A DNA stretch of 64,000 bases, taken from positions 22,852,001 to 22,916,000 of the forward strand of contig JAWQUS010000025.1 in NCBI GenBank assembly GCA_036365455.1, written 5' to 3'. Position numbers and translations under genes: made by a program. This document shows positions 36,905 to 48,725 of this stretch, one piece after another. The notes under the pieces are model-generated. The model worked only from the letters and a program-made list of their open reading frames with translations, ran no database searches and had not been told where the DNA came from. How positions within the stretch are numbered: position 1 is the stretch's first letter; every line of letters starts with the position of its first letter. Source of the stretch: Macrosoma leucophasiata. Its lineage: Eukaryota > Arthropoda > Insecta > Lepidoptera > Hedylidae.

Positions 36905-37438
36905 TATTTATTAAACAAGGAACCCTTACATTTTCGCCATGTACGTCTGTTTGTCTGTCTGTCCGACCGCGGTTTAGCGCTCAAACTATTGGTACTAGAG
37001 ACTTGAAATTTGGCACAAGTATACATCTTAATCACGCCGACAGAGTGGTAGAATAAAAACATGAAAAAAAAAATATTTAGGGTATCTCCCCTACATGTAA
37101 CGCGGGATTATTTTTTTATTTTTCGTTATCTATATAGTTTGGATAGGCTTTTCAAATACGTTAGGAGTGTGCTAAGATCATTTTTCGATTTAGTTAACTG
37201 TTCGTGACTTATTAAGCTTTAAAGTGCCAATTTTCGTTAACGAAATTAAAAGGAAAACTATCACACCTAAGTTGCTTTAATAAGTTTGCGAGTAATAGTT
37301 GACCAAATGTATTACTCGAATTTTCTTAACAACTCCATAGAAAACATTTATATATTTTTTTCTTTACATTAATCAAACCTAAAAACTACGGAACCTATAC
37401 TGCGCGTGGCCCGACACGCACTTGACCGGTTTTTTGTA
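36905..37438 (-). repeat. long diverged relative of the 3267 repeat
   Basis: Contains gtctgtttgtctgtctgtc, tttgcacttgaccggtttt-type wording at the end (acacgcacttgaccggtttt) and gaaatttggcacaagtatac. No coding sequence. Confidence 0.4.
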
Positions 37439-37809
37439 TTAAAATTGGGCCACTCTTGTGTCTCACTCTCTCTCACAACATTTTTAACTCTCCAAAATCT
37501 AGAAATTTTCTAATAAATGGACAACTTCCCTTAAGTGGTCCGTAATACTATTGGATAAACGTGGCGGGGCTTCTATCCGATACGTAGTATTTCACTTTTT
37601 TATGCTATCTCTTTGGCCAAATCGAAATACAGGCGTGATCGTTTTTTGAAATACTACAGTCACAGACACTATTGTTCTTTTTTTAAACACCGCCCACACA
37701 TCCATAAAAAGGCGCAACAGGCAAATTAATAGTGTGTTTTCATGCAATTCGCAACAGTCATTAAAACAAAGCGCAGTGGCGTTATGGCGCTGGGGTGATC
37801 GGCCGTTCA
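37439..37809. other. no gene seen
   Basis: No supported feature. Confidence 0.5.
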
Positions 37810-37817
37810 CTCTCACG

Positions 37818-38295
37818 TAGGGATGCAAAGAATACATCGGTGTGTCTAAAACATCGATGGTTCGATGTTAAGAAAAACGATATGTACAATCGATGTTGAA
37901 TATTGCAAATCTTTGAGCACGCATCGAGATATCAACGTCATTATGACGATGATATGAATGATGTTATTACTATCGATGTTTTCGATATCATGCTCTGAAT
38001 TACAAAAAGTTTATTAGAACTAATAATTTTAGCGTATCCCCATTACCCCATAGTGAGACTTAGGGTGAATGAGTGTATACATATCTCTACACATTATAAC
38101 TTTAAAAACATTAAATTTGAGCACTCCTTACTAGGTACTATAAGTATCTTCTGACGTTTTAACGCAAGAGATATCTAATACCTGCATTACTACATACCTA
38201 GTTGACATCATAAAAACATCGATTTTTATACACATCGATGTTTTTACTTGAATCGATGTATCAAATAATCGATGTGCACAATGCTGGCATCCCTA
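37818..38295. mobile_element. hAT-type MITE, 478 bp, rich in ATCGAT
   Basis: Inverted ends tagggatgc and gcatcccta, with exact 8-bp direct repeats ctctcacg at 37810-37817 and 38296-38303. Inside, atcgatg/catcgat words recur about a dozen times in both orientations, clustered near both ends as subterminal repeats. That is where hAT transposases usually bind; this is inference here. No coding frame. Confidence 0.85.
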
Positions 38296-38303
38296 CTCTC
38301 ACG

Positions 38304-38895
38304 GCACAATAATTACCGTCGGCCGCTGGTCGCAGTTTATAGGCCGGCTCGGGCAACCTGCCCCCTCCTGCCGGACCGCATTCCGCTCCCATGCGACCGC
38401 GTCCGCATCCTGACTCCAGGACCTCTCCAAAATATCAACTTTTTATTGTAACCCGTTACGGGCAACACTACGGATACCACAGTGCACCGCTATTTTTTTA
38501 TTCCGCTAATGTCGACAATTTGGTGTGCGCTCGGCTTAAGTCTTTTTTAATAACTTTGAGACAATGCCATCAAATTAAATATTTTCGGTAATTTAAATGC
38601 GCCACATTTTTGGAATTTGTTGTTTCATGAAAGCTTTGCTTAATTCTTCTCTCTATAACGCAGAACTTAATATCGAAATTATGGATGGTAATTTTTTTAA
38701 GCTCACTCACGTCATCGTCAGCCGATATAAAATATTGAGTCAGTTTTAACCAATCCAATGCTAGACATATTCCTAGAAATTAAATAAATTAGAGTAGCAG
38801 TGAAATGAAGAGTGAACTACCTAATTGATGGTAAACAACAATAAAGGTCGTTAGAGGCGATATTGGAACGTGAGCTCCAAAAAACACATTTTACT
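38304..38895. other. no gene seen
   Basis: No supported feature. Confidence 0.5.
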
Positions 38896-38901
38896 TTATA
38901 G

Positions 38902-39012
38902 ATACTATTAAACTAGCATTTTAATGCGAGTTTAATAGTATTATTTGCATAGTGATTATTACTTTCCAAATGATTACTATGATAGGTATGACCAAAGATA
39001 TTATATCTTTGG
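38902..39012. repeat. three hairpins in a row
   Basis: 38902-38919/38924-38941 (17 of 18 paired), then an imperfect atagt...actat hairpin at 38950-38981, then accaaagata/tatctttgggt at 38991-39011. They follow with almost no gap. Confidence 0.6.
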
Positions 39013-39342
39013 GTATTATCTGTGGATGCGACGATCGAATAAAAAAAAAGTCTGCAACATGACATTTCCTTGTAAATAAGTACCTATTTCTACTAAAAAC
39101 GAACTATCGTAACGTTTTTATTAGTTTTGTGATACTACGTAAATAATATGGTAAATATACTACATATGCCTCGACTGTCTAATATTAAACTTTATCTAGT
39201 TGTAGCTAGGAAAGGTCTTGACGCAAAAAGAAAAAATATAACTATTAGGTACTTATAAGTTTAACTGCCACAGGTTTATTATCGATTCGAAATTTGATAT
39301 CCACCGGTCTGTGGGGCAATCAAAATCCGTTCACCTAACTTC

Positions 39343-39395
39343 ACTCTGGAGTTAGTAAGTACATGTTTCACATACCTACCTACTAACTCCAGAGT
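39343..39395. repeat. 15-bp perfect inverted repeat
   Basis: actctggagttagta (39343-39357) and tactaactccagagt (39381-39395) with a 23-base spacer. Confidence 0.75.
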
Positions 39396-40067
39396 CCAGC
39401 ACAGTGACACCTGGAATCTGCAGGATACTGACACTCCTTCACAAAGTTACAGCAAATGCATCTTCGTGCATATTGAAACTTTTTCAAGGCCTTAGAAGAG
39501 TTTTAATGAAAATGAATAATTTAGATGCGTCATGGGTTTTAAATGATTTATTATTAAACCCTGTCGCTTCACATTTGTTGCGTTGTCCAAACTCACAGGA
39601 GAAATTAAATGTAATTGTAAAGTGACTGCTGTGTGAGAGTGTCGATTACAAATCCCATAAAAACCTTAAAATTTCTATGGACACAACTGACAGTCATCCC
39701 GTTCGATTCACACGCTTATTTCCTATTCCATTAACTAAATGCGACGATGACGAATCGACCACTAAATTCGAGATTATAATCATTATGAGCTCGCGGGCGC
39801 ATTCTTCACGAAGAATCCGTAAAGCGATGGAATGCACAGAACCGATTTGAACTCGTTTTGTTTTCGCCACGTCATAACTCGATCTCGACAATCGAGTCGA
39901 AACCCGGCTCGCGCTTGTCTGTTCCAAGTTTGAATTTGACTTCATTGTTTTCGAATTTTCAACAATCGAATCGGATTGTCATAAACATTACATTTTTATT
40001 ATAATGGAAACAGCATCATAATTCCAAAGGTGACACATAATATTTGAGATATCTGCACGACTATTAC
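39396..40067. other. no gene seen
   Basis: The frames at 39404 and 39694 show no domain. Nothing else. Confidence 0.5.
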
Positions 40068-40210
40068 TAAGCCTGGGTTGCACCAAGATAACATTTCACA
40101 TCCTTCTCTAACTTGAACATATTTTAAAGAAATCTGTAAAAGTTAGAGAAGGATGCGAAATGTTACAATAACTTTGACTTTAACAAATATCATGGTGCAA
40201 CCCAGGCTTA
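40068..40210. mobile_element. 143-bp MITE, taagcctgggttgcacca ends
   Basis: Left taagcctgggttgcacca and right tggtgcaacccaggctta are exact 18-bp inverses, and inner blocks (acatttc.catccttctctaac) are inverted as well. The outermost TA may be the target duplication. Confidence 0.8.
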
Positions 40211-40972
40211 ATATTTTTTTATATGACCTACTAACACATTGCTCATTGATGTTAATTACTTCAAATAACTTAATTAGATATTCGTTCGCATAAGTCATAT
40301 CAATGAATTAGCGGCATATTTTTCTAACCCATTTCAGTTCCTATAGTCAGAGACAAGATAAATCCGTAAGACACCCATTTATTCCCAAACTAAAAATAAA
40401 ATTTGGATTTTTTAGTTTTTAAATCTATTTAGGTATCTACGTATTATAACCTTATCATAATAATTAAAGGCTAAACAGTAACAATTCCCATGTTATCTAA
40501 TATATTAAAAAACAAAAGTGGACGATAGATTTTCATAGAATAGAAGTCAGTATCAAACTGATCATAAATCAAATGCGTCAGTGAAATTGATATGCCATTT
40601 GCACATTAACTGCCACTGACTCGGATAACATCTTTAACGCGCCACTAATATATTATTACACTTCTCCTTAGCTAGGGTAAAAGCTAATATAATAGAAAAC
40701 CGCTATAAATACTTACTTATGATACACAGTTTTTTATGTTTTATCGTAATATCGGTAGTCGTCAGAAAACTCCCGTTACGTAAATATCAGAATAACTAAC
40801 CATGATTACGGTTAAAAGTACCGCCAAAGCACAATACACGAAAATAATCGATAATAATTATGATAATATCTTAATTAATCGCAAATCGATGTTTGCATAA
40901 ATACGCTTGTAGTTGACAAAAGTGGATGCAAAGGGAATGTATGTTTTTGCGGCGGCGCGGCATGCGGACCGG
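40211..40972. other. no gene seen
   Basis: AT-rich sequence. Confidence 0.55.
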
Positions 40973-41760
40973 TCTGAAACAAGTCGGCACCTGCCCCGCC
41001 GGTGGAATGTCCGACTAAGAATTAAAACCCTGACTGCAGCCAATTTTCCGGATCGAAAACAAAATCAGTGGTAAAAAATGCAAAGTAACGGTAAACGTGG
41101 TGCTATTAGCAAGAATGTATAAAGAGAGGCAAAAGACTAAAGAAAAGCACCGATAGATTTTTGCAACACAGTAATATAAAACCCAATAAAGATTTCTACT
41201 TAAACGATTTTAGTACAGATTCTGGGGTTCTTCATAATGAATACGCGAAACCAAAAGATTTTTAAATTCATTTTTAGATCAACCTATGAAAATATAACGC
41301 TCTATCGAGGGTTTACAAAAAAGGAGAGCCTATAGGTAAGTAAGTAGGTACTTGGCATACCTACTATAAAAACGAAAAAATATTTTTTGACTGAATCAAG
41401 TCGGCACCTGCCCTGCCTGTGTAGTAAAGATGTCAAACACAATGATAAATAATTCAAAGTATCGGTAAAGTGGTTCAAATAGCAAGAATATTTTTATATT
41501 CTTGCTATTTGAACCACTTTACCGCCCATCATCTTTTGATGATGGGCGATAAAAGTATAAATGATACTTCAGAACAGCACCGATAGATCTCACAATAAAA
41601 CATATACGTGTGAAAGTTTTACAAAGAAGGAGAATAAGCACGGATAGGCTCTCCCTAGACCTCCTACAAAAATAAAAAATATATATCTAACTGAAACAAG
41701 CTAGCACACTGGTAAAGAGATGCAAAGTAACGGTAAAGTGGTTCTGTTAGAAGACTACGA
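40973..41760 (+). repeat. degenerate tandem repeat, three units
   Basis: Units start near 40973, 41389 and 41689 with tctgaaacaagtcggcacct or a close variant. Ordered inner landmarks are gcaaagtaacggtaaa, caccgatagat and ggagagcctatagg-like sequence. Units differ in length (about 416 and 300) because of deletions and the fold-back in unit 2 (41463-41548). No coding sequence. Confidence 0.65.
41463..41547. repeat. two adjacent perfect palindromes
   Basis: The first has 29-bp arms (41463-41491 / 41496-41524) around tttt. It is followed at once by a second with 10-bp arms gcccatcatc/gatgatgggc around tttt (41524-41547). The arms carry the ggtaaagtggttcaaatagc block of the surrounding tandem unit. 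Confidence 0.85.
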
Positions 41761-41935
41761 TATGTCCTGTATATGTGAAGCTGATAAAAAAAAACCATAA
41801 TAACTCATCATGTTATAATAAACTATTCAATTCACTCTGCATTTTTCTCGTGAACTGAGTGATGAGTGTCCTACAATTTACCAACTCTACTAGCGTTGTG
41901 CCAATATTCAATTTGGACTTCCAAAGCAGCAGGAT

Positions 41936-42853
41936 ATGTATCGTTGTGTGTACCGTGACAAACTGCACAAAAACTCTAGAAAAAATCCCGACAATTTAAC
42001 TAAGAAAGTAATTTTCTCACGTTACCGGAACTTTTGTAATAACCTCCTCAAAAAAGTTAAGCGTGAATATGAACAGCGAGAATTTCAAAAAGTGAAGAAC
42101 AACCCAAAATCACCTTGGAATGTCATTAACAAAATTGCAAACCTTACTAAAATAGAAAACTCTGCCAGTGATCTATTAGAATTAACAGATGATCCTCACA
42201 TGTCTGTTAATAAAGTAAATGTCGGCAAATCTTTAGCCTCTAAAATACCTCCCCAAACTAATTGTTCTTTTAACTCTAATCCCAATGTTAACTCTATGGT
42301 TTTGCTTAATGTTGATAATGCGGAAATTGAGCGAATTATATTGCAGCTGAAGGACAAGTGCGCGGTTGGCTGGGATGGTATTTCTACAGAGATTATTAAA
42401 GCATCACGATATACTCTGATCCCAATTCTTAAACACATTTTCAATTTATGCGTTAATTTAGGTATTTTTCCTCATTCCTTTAAAAAAGCAATTGTTCATC
42501 CTATATTTAAAAGTGGTGACAGACGCAGTGTCACAAACTACAGACCAATTTCGGTGTTAACAGCTTTGTCGAAAATTTTCGAAAAGATCCTAAATTCAAA
42601 ATTATTAAAATTTTTGAACGCAAATAATGTTTTGGCAATTAATCAATATGGTTTCAAGAAACAAAAATCAACGGAATACGCTATTTCCGAACTTAAAAAT
42701 CACATTATAGAAAATTTTGAAACTCGTCTCAATACAGTTGGCATATTTCTTGATCTATCAAAAGCATTCGATACTGTGTCTATACCTATACTTTTGTCTA
42801 GGCTGGAATCAGTTGGTATTAGAGGGATTGCTCTGTGCTCTGGATTTATTTAA
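41936..42853 (+). pseudogene. LINE reverse transcriptase, N-terminal part
   Basis: A 305-codon frame with a basic leader (NNLLKKVKREYEQREFQ), then the RT fingers: CAVGWDGISTEIIK, HSFKKAIVHPIFKSGDRR, NYRPISVLTALSKIFEK, INQYGFKKQKSTEYA and FLDLSKAFDTVS, the last carrying the first catalytic Asp. It stops shortly after because of a frame change; RT homology carries on in the next frame (42830 onward). Confidence 0.85.
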
Positions 42854-44054
42854 AAGCTACCTTAGCCACCGCTCACAACTTGTCGTAATACAAGGCTTCA
42901 AGAGCAGTGAAGAATGTCTCACTTTTGGTATTCCTCAGGGCAGCGTGCTTGGCCCAACTTCATTTTTACTTTATATCATCGATCTTTGCAAACTTTCCCT
43001 TCCAAACTGCAAAATAATCTCGTATGCAGACGATACAGTTCTTCTTGTGCATATACGAAATTGGAACGAAACCCAGGTTCTTACTGAAAATGCTTTACGC
43101 TCCGTTATTAGCTGGCTGAATTCCAATCTACTGACCCTAAATCTGTCTAAGACCGTTGCATTAACATTTGCTCCTACTACTGGTTTACAGTCTACAATGT
43201 TCAACATCCGTGCTCATCTTTGCTCTCCATCCCTCACCCCCTGCAACTGTATCTCACTTCAACATTCTTCTTCGGTAAAGTACTTGGGTGTTTGGATCGG
43301 AAGTAACATGAGTTGGACGCAACACATTGATTATACTGTCTCCAGAGTCCGCAAACTCATTTTTGCCTTCAAATCCCTCAGAAGTGTCGTTGACCTAAGG
43401 TATCTAATTAACGTGTATTACGCCCTTGTCCAATCAATTCTAGGTTACTGCATAACTTCATGGGGTGGCTGCGCTAAACGACTGGAAAGAGCTCGGCGAT
43501 CTGTCTTAAAAGTAATTATCGGGAAACCTCGTTGCTTTCCGACAGCCGATCTTTACTTACTGTGTAAGGTTCTATCGGTTCGAAAACTTTTTATTCTGCA
43601 AATTCTATTAAAAAAACATTCAGAACTTGGTTTTGATCCGATTCTGTATAATACCAAACGACGTAAAGACCTGGTTTGTTCCACCAAGCGCCTTCGTACA
43701 AACATTGCAAGCAAAAACTATAAATTCATTAGCTCCAAAATTTACAACAGTGTCAACAGAAAATTGAACATCTATCCTCTACCTTGGTACAAATGTAAAA
43801 ATGCCGTTCGTATTGTTAACGATCCGGGACTTACAGACAGGCTCGAACATCTGAGCCTGCGCAGAGATATTGGTAGTCTGTGCGTGTTATACCGTCTCTA
43901 CAATGGTGAGTGCTCTGTCGAACTGTTCGACATGGTACCACCGTCTCTTTTTCTACACCGTACTACCCGCCGAAGAGAGAAGTTTCACCCTCACCGACTG
44001 GACACCTGGCAGTGCTCAACGGTACGGTTTTCTCTTGCTCTTCAAAACGTGTAA
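42830..44054 (+). pseudogene. LINE reverse transcriptase, C-terminal part, running into inserted DNA
   Basis: Picks up RT homology at FKSYLSHRSQ, then GIPQGSVLGPTSFLLYIIDL, the catalytic YADDTVLL, WLNSNLLTLNLSKT and KYLGVWIGSNMSW, followed by a thumb/C-terminal region to about codon WYKCKN at 43804. From 43805 the frame happens to stay open into a foreign LINE end (RDIGSLCVLYRLYNGECS...), so the 445-codon reading is a chimera made by insertion, not one protein. Confidence 0.85.
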
Positions 44055-44250
44055 ATTGTGGAACGAACTTCCCTCTGAGGTGTTCCCTCGGTGCTACAAT
44101 ATGGGGTTCTTCAAAAATGGCGTCAAAAGAGTCCTTCAGGGCTGGCAGCGCGTTGGCAACTCCCCTGGTGTTGCAAATGTTCAAAGGCGACGGTGACCAC
44201 TTACCATCAGGTGGCCCGTCTGTTTGTCTGTCAACTTAATGACATAAAAA
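43805..44250 (+). mobile_element. nested LINE 3' end with poly(A), 8-bp target duplication
   Basis: aaaaatgc occurs at 43797-43804 and again at 44251-44258, flanking a 446-bp insert that ends acat plus A. The insert codes for the C-terminus of another LINE (LCVLYRLYNGECS, TTRRREKFHPHRLDTWQCST, then after a frame change LWNELPSEVFPRCYNMGFFK and VANVQRRR). Fragments of the same family lie at 11630, 16832 (minus) and 63898. The A-rich target makes the exact duplication length uncertain by a few bases. Confidence 0.75.
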
Positions 44251-44349
44251 AAAAATGCTTTAAATGGTTACTTTCACTGAGTTATGAAGAAACTGAAGAC
44301 TTGCTAAGAGTTGTAAAATAAAACCGTTACACTTATTTTCAGATATACA

Positions 44350-44392
44350 CATTCTGACACGCACACGCGTGCACACACGCACACACACACAC

Positions 44393-44428
<36 letters not shown>
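44350..44428 (+). repeat. CA microsatellite
   Basis: Alternating ca with a few g/t interruptions over about 79 bases, followed by a T run. Confidence 0.9.
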
Positions 44429-44676
44429 TTTTTTTTTTCATTTTGTTTTAAATAGTTACAAAATCTTATTGTATTCTTTTATTATTAAGTAGTTAAGTTA
44501 TTAGTTAACCTGCGTTCTTTGTAAGATTACTGGAACCTGCCTATGTCGGTTCGAAGAAGGGCGTTGATTCTCGTGACACAGTATATTTCTTACTTTTGCG
44601 AGTGTCATCGTTACCATTTTATTTCTGCGATTTTGTCTTATGTTCCAAATAAATAATTTTGAATTTTGAATTTTGT

Positions 44677-45872
44677 AATGGTACACTAGGTACGCTGACG
44701 TGGGTTGACATAACAATTTGGTATATTGAATGTTTGCGTCAGACTTGACCTCGTTCGATTTATGTTCCTAAACATAGGAGATTTACGAAATTACGACTGT
44801 ATCTTCCGTTGTTCATACTTCAGCTATAAAACTGTGACTGTTTTTAGATTGTGGTTATTATTCGATAATCCACGATTTATCCAAGTCTTGCTCTAACTTC
44901 GTATTTGCGTCAATATTCGTACTGTATTTCTCACTTTTCACTTCGCATTTCCTTTGACATGTATTGCTTTTACCAATTTTTGGAATCAATTTATTTGATC
45001 AAGTTATTCTTTCTACGTCTCTCGAACAAAAGAAAACGCGTTTTATTTATTTTTCTCTGATATTCTCATTCTTAAAAAGATAATGAGAGAAAATTCCGAT
45101 ATCGCCGTACTTAAAGAAAACCAGCAATCTAAAACTGCTAATGCGGCTGGACTGGTTATCTTATCGAAAGTCGATTCCTGCTCGAAGTCAAAAAAAATTT
45201 CCATCTTTTCTTTAATTTCTAAATTCACTCGCATGTGTTATGCAAAAAATAAAAATATTACAATCATTCGTAGTATCAAAAAGATATATTTATTTTTATA
45301 GAACGTACTTATTTGATTTCTTTTGTCATACTAAGCATGTAGATACAAAAAAGTAAATGGTATGACCGCACGAAACATTGCAGTTCATTTACCTTTCACT
45401 AACACGAAAACTTCTACGATGTAGGTGTCTGCAGTAAGTATATGTTAATTGTTAATTGGTGATCATACAAAACGAATCAAGTTGAATCAACAACTACTTA
45501 CAATACAAAAATGAAGAAAAAATACAGTTACAGAATTCGAAAATGCTTTAATTTACCTAATATGTAGACTTTTTAAATAGGGATTGTCATTTGTTTTTTC
45601 ATTGTGGCGTTAATTTGTGTCGCTATCAAAATGGATTTCACTCGTGAATTCGTTAACATTTTCGTTCTGTTTTTAATGAATTTCTCTGTGGCCTAGGTCA
45701 ACAAGAGAGTTGCCAGAGACTTCAATTGGCATTTGGTGACGAAGCCCCATGTCGCAGCGCTGTGTACCTATTTGTGGTTTAGATAATTTAGACGCGGATC
45801 ATCTCAATGATTAGGTACGTGAAAGCCGGCCGACTGCGGTTACAGAATGTGATTTTGACTAACGTAAAACAA
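44677..45872. other. no gene seen
   Basis: AT-rich. The overlapping frames at 45043-45301 lie on both strands of the same sequence and match nothing. Confidence 0.55.
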
Positions 45873-45938
45873 CTCATTAGGCGTCTACACAGAGCAAGCT
45901 GCCTCGCGAGGCTGTTGACTCTGTGTGGACGCGCCTAT
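45873..45938. repeat. imperfect 66-bp palindrome centred on cctcgcgagg
   Basis: Left attaggcgtctacacagag...gcctcgcgaggc and right ctctgtgtggacgcgcctatt pair with a few mismatches. It has the form of a very short MITE. No target duplication was recognised. Confidence 0.55.
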
Positions 45939-47619
45939 TGAATTTTTTAGACATTGGAATTATTCAAATTCTATAAATTGTTTCTGTAAAAGTTTATAAA
46001 AGTGAAAGCAGTGGTAAAAAAATTGTTGCTTTTTTCGGCAAGTCTGACTTCTTTTTTTTTTTTAATGGCATTGTATGTAAGTCTGAATTAACAATATTGC
46101 TTGAAAAAACAGCGCAGATAAGTACATAATAGTTAAAGACAAGCGTCTTAAAAGTCCAATGTGTTTCCTTCACCGTGACAATTATGATAATCCTCACATT
46201 GATCACATTCCGCTAAGACGTAACGGAAGCGTATTTGAAGTCTTCAAATGTGGAACTGGTGACGCATCCGTTTTAGCAAATAAGTAAAAATCGAACGTTC
46301 ATCGAGGATAAGTATAAAAAATGCGTTTTTCATTTCGTTTTGGGTAGGTAGGTACACAAAAAAATGATTACAGTACTTGTTTCCAGCAATTGAATCGCAA
46401 AAATAGTAACTTTGACAGTCTGCTTCTTTGTAGCCGGTGTCTGCTTTGATTTTGAACTTCCGAAAGAACGTTCAGTGTACGGAAATATCGAAAACTCCGC
46501 CCAAATTAAGGTAAAAATTACCTTTATTTTAGGTGTCGATACTCGATACATTGATTTCATTGGTTTTTCGGTATATCGATATTTATCGGTTTTTCGATAG
46601 AGGTATGAGTGCATTACTACCTATATTACTACATACTTTACCATATCAAATACACTTAAGTACCTACTACTCACAAATTCCCAAGAATGATCTAAATAAA
46701 AACTTAATAAGTACATTTCCAAATAAAAATTTGAAGAACTGTCTTGTCTTGATATATTATGCTTATTGTGTAAGTATTGTAAGCAACATCCTGTTTCCCG
46801 CGCAAATCGAAGGCCTAATTACAGAGAGGTTATGGTCATAAAGGGCTTGGCGCAATCTGTCTCTGACGGAGTCCCATTCAGCCTTGATTGAAAGGGTTCC
46901 CGTAAAAGCCCGAATAATGCCCGACATAATCGTATTTCGTACAGGTACGCGCTAATTCGCTCTTATAGGGTTTTAATGGCGAATTATGTTGTACGGAAAT
47001 TTCTTAAGGTCCGTTGTTTTTTGGAGTTTGATATTGAATTCCTTTTGTAGTTTATTAGGTAGGTTACATCAGTCTTACAATCATTGCCTCAATGCAATAA
47101 TTATTTTTAAAAATGCTGGCTATACTTGTGGACTATCAAAAATTACAAATACCTGTATACCCCGACGAATTCCGAGATACGCCTTTTTAACCGACTTCGA
47201 AAAAAGGAGGAGGTTCTCAATTCGTCCGAATCTTTTTATCATACATCGCGCATCGGCTTGTCCACTGCGCTTGGTCAGAGTTCGGTTTATGAAAAGTTCG
47301 AGTATACATTATCGTATCGAGATCAAAAAATGAGTAGGTATTTTGAACATAGTATTTATATGCAACGGTGAACCCCGACTTAGGCGAATTCGACTTACAC
47401 TGCTATCGCTTAGGTACCTAAGGTATTACTGTAATTTAATCAAATAGGAAAGTAGGTTACTAGGATGGTGTTTTGCATCCATCCATCACGGGATTGATAT
47501 AGAACTCCATTCTAAACCAATCTAGAGTCATCCAGGGAATTAATGTGACCTCATCCATTTGTTACTAAACGACATGTAACCTCGTATTTAACGCTCATAT
47601 GCTTCGCTTAGATGGCATA
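45939..47619. other. no gene; one known repeat scrap
   Basis: ccgacttcgaaaaaaggagg plus aggttctcaattcgtc at 47191-47226 is a repeat string common in Lepidoptera. A short TATCGAT-rich patch lies at 46535-46600. No exon recognised. Confidence 0.5.
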
Positions 47620-47627
47620 TTCCTAGT

Positions 47628-47916
47628 CATAGAGTAACGCGGCCCACCGGTCGCGGCGGACCGGAGGGGAGTGGCCATAGCGTGTATTACCGATGCAAAA
47701 CAGTCTGTCATTTTTTGCGGGGGGAAATGCGTGCGACACACACGCACACTACAAAAATCGTCTATTACTACGAAACTCACACCTTGACTATAACAAAATA
47801 CAGAAACAATTTCACGCACACATTTAAACATCTAGGCGACAGGTATAAGCCCATTTGGGCTTGTACTTTGACAGAGGGGAAACCCTATGGCTACTCCCCT
47901 CCGGTGTTGCTCTATG
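47628..47916. mobile_element. 289-bp hAT-type MITE (catagag family, longest copy)
   Basis: Ends catagagtaac and gttgctctatg are inverted, and exact 8-bp direct repeats ttcctagt flank them (47620-47627 and 47917-47924). Inside is a second pair of inverted blocks, ccggaggggagtggccatag (47661) and ctatggctactcccctccgg (to 47904), around a 200-bp core shared with 10393-10622. The GC-rich ggcccaccggtcgcggcgga arm remains only on the left. No coding capacity. Confidence 0.85.
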
Positions 47917-48128
47917 TTCCTAGTACGAATACAGGTAGCGGCTGTAAGAGTTAAAATAGGTTTAGGTACCTATATTCTCGGGAAAAACAACGCAATTGTA
48001 TATACCTAACTCCAAACAATGACATCACACAGAGGTAGGTAATGGAAAAACCTAAGATTATCTGTAACTAAGCAACACCTTCTGTTTGACTATGTGAAAG
48101 AGAGAACGATCAAATACTAAGTACTTTT

Positions 48129-48362
48129 ACTGGTGGCAGAGTTCCAATGACGGAGCTCGCGGGCGTAGGTACCGTTACATTGTCTAATTTTTTAGCCGCT
48201 AAATGTTAGCGTTCAGCGTTATTGTGTTCAGGTCAGGTGGAAATGTACGGCGCTGTAATTTCCGCCAGAGACGTACAACTAGGTCTAAGTAGGCCTCAGG
48301 CATGACAACGCATCTGCATTGAGATCTCGGGCTTTAATGTAGATGTTTATAGGCTACGGTAT
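48129..48362 (+). repeat. Rep-A copy, tail missing
   Basis: From actggtggcagagttcca to gtttataggctacgg. The final ~60 bases and poly(A) are absent. Confidence 0.7.
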
Positions 48363-48423
48363 TCCACATACATAAATAAATAAGTTGTAACTTAAATATA
48401 AATAAGTTGGTACCTACATACAT

Positions 48424-48725
48424 AGTGTTGCCAGGTGTCCCGACTTGCGCGTGACGTCCCGATTTGCAGGGCTCTGGGGACTTGTCCCGATTAACACCTG
48501 ATCGGGACGATAAATGTCCCGATAAATCAATCACCATCATTACCTCAACCGAAAGACGCTAGATAAAAGCCTGTCTTAACATCAATCATTTTTGGATTCC
48601 GAGGCTTTTGACAAATCAACTAATTAATTAATTGGCTTGCTTTCTACTGTCCCGATTTTTACCCCTGGGTCTCGATTAATTTTACCTACGGTCCCGATTT
48701 AAAGCAAATCGGACCTGGCAACACT
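48424..48725. mobile_element. 302-bp MITE with agtgttgccaggt ends
   Basis: agtgttgccaggt and acctggcaacact are exact 13-bp inverses. The word (t)cccgat(t) recurs at least eight times near both ends, like subterminal binding sites. No clear 8-bp duplication was found; TA flanks gtgttgcc...ggcaacac on both sides. Confidence 0.75.

Larger units (their letters stand above)
41910..44676 (+). mobile_element. Jockey/CR1-like LINE, 5'-truncated, frameshifted, interrupted
   Basis: It covers an RT domain, a C-terminal region and a 3' UTR ending aataaataattttgaatttt with a repeated ttgaatttt tail. Lesions: no endonuclease, one frame change near 42826-42850, and an inserted second LINE end at 43805-44250. 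The true C-terminus resumes after the insert as KWLLSLSYEETEDLL at about 44258-44321. A CA microsatellite lies in the 3' UTR. All this marks an old inactive copy. Confidence 0.8.

Noticed and set aside
42717..44054. A single 445-codon reverse transcriptase gene
   Set aside because: The first ~50 codons are out of frame with the RT and the last ~80 belong to an inserted second LINE. It is a composite reading frame.
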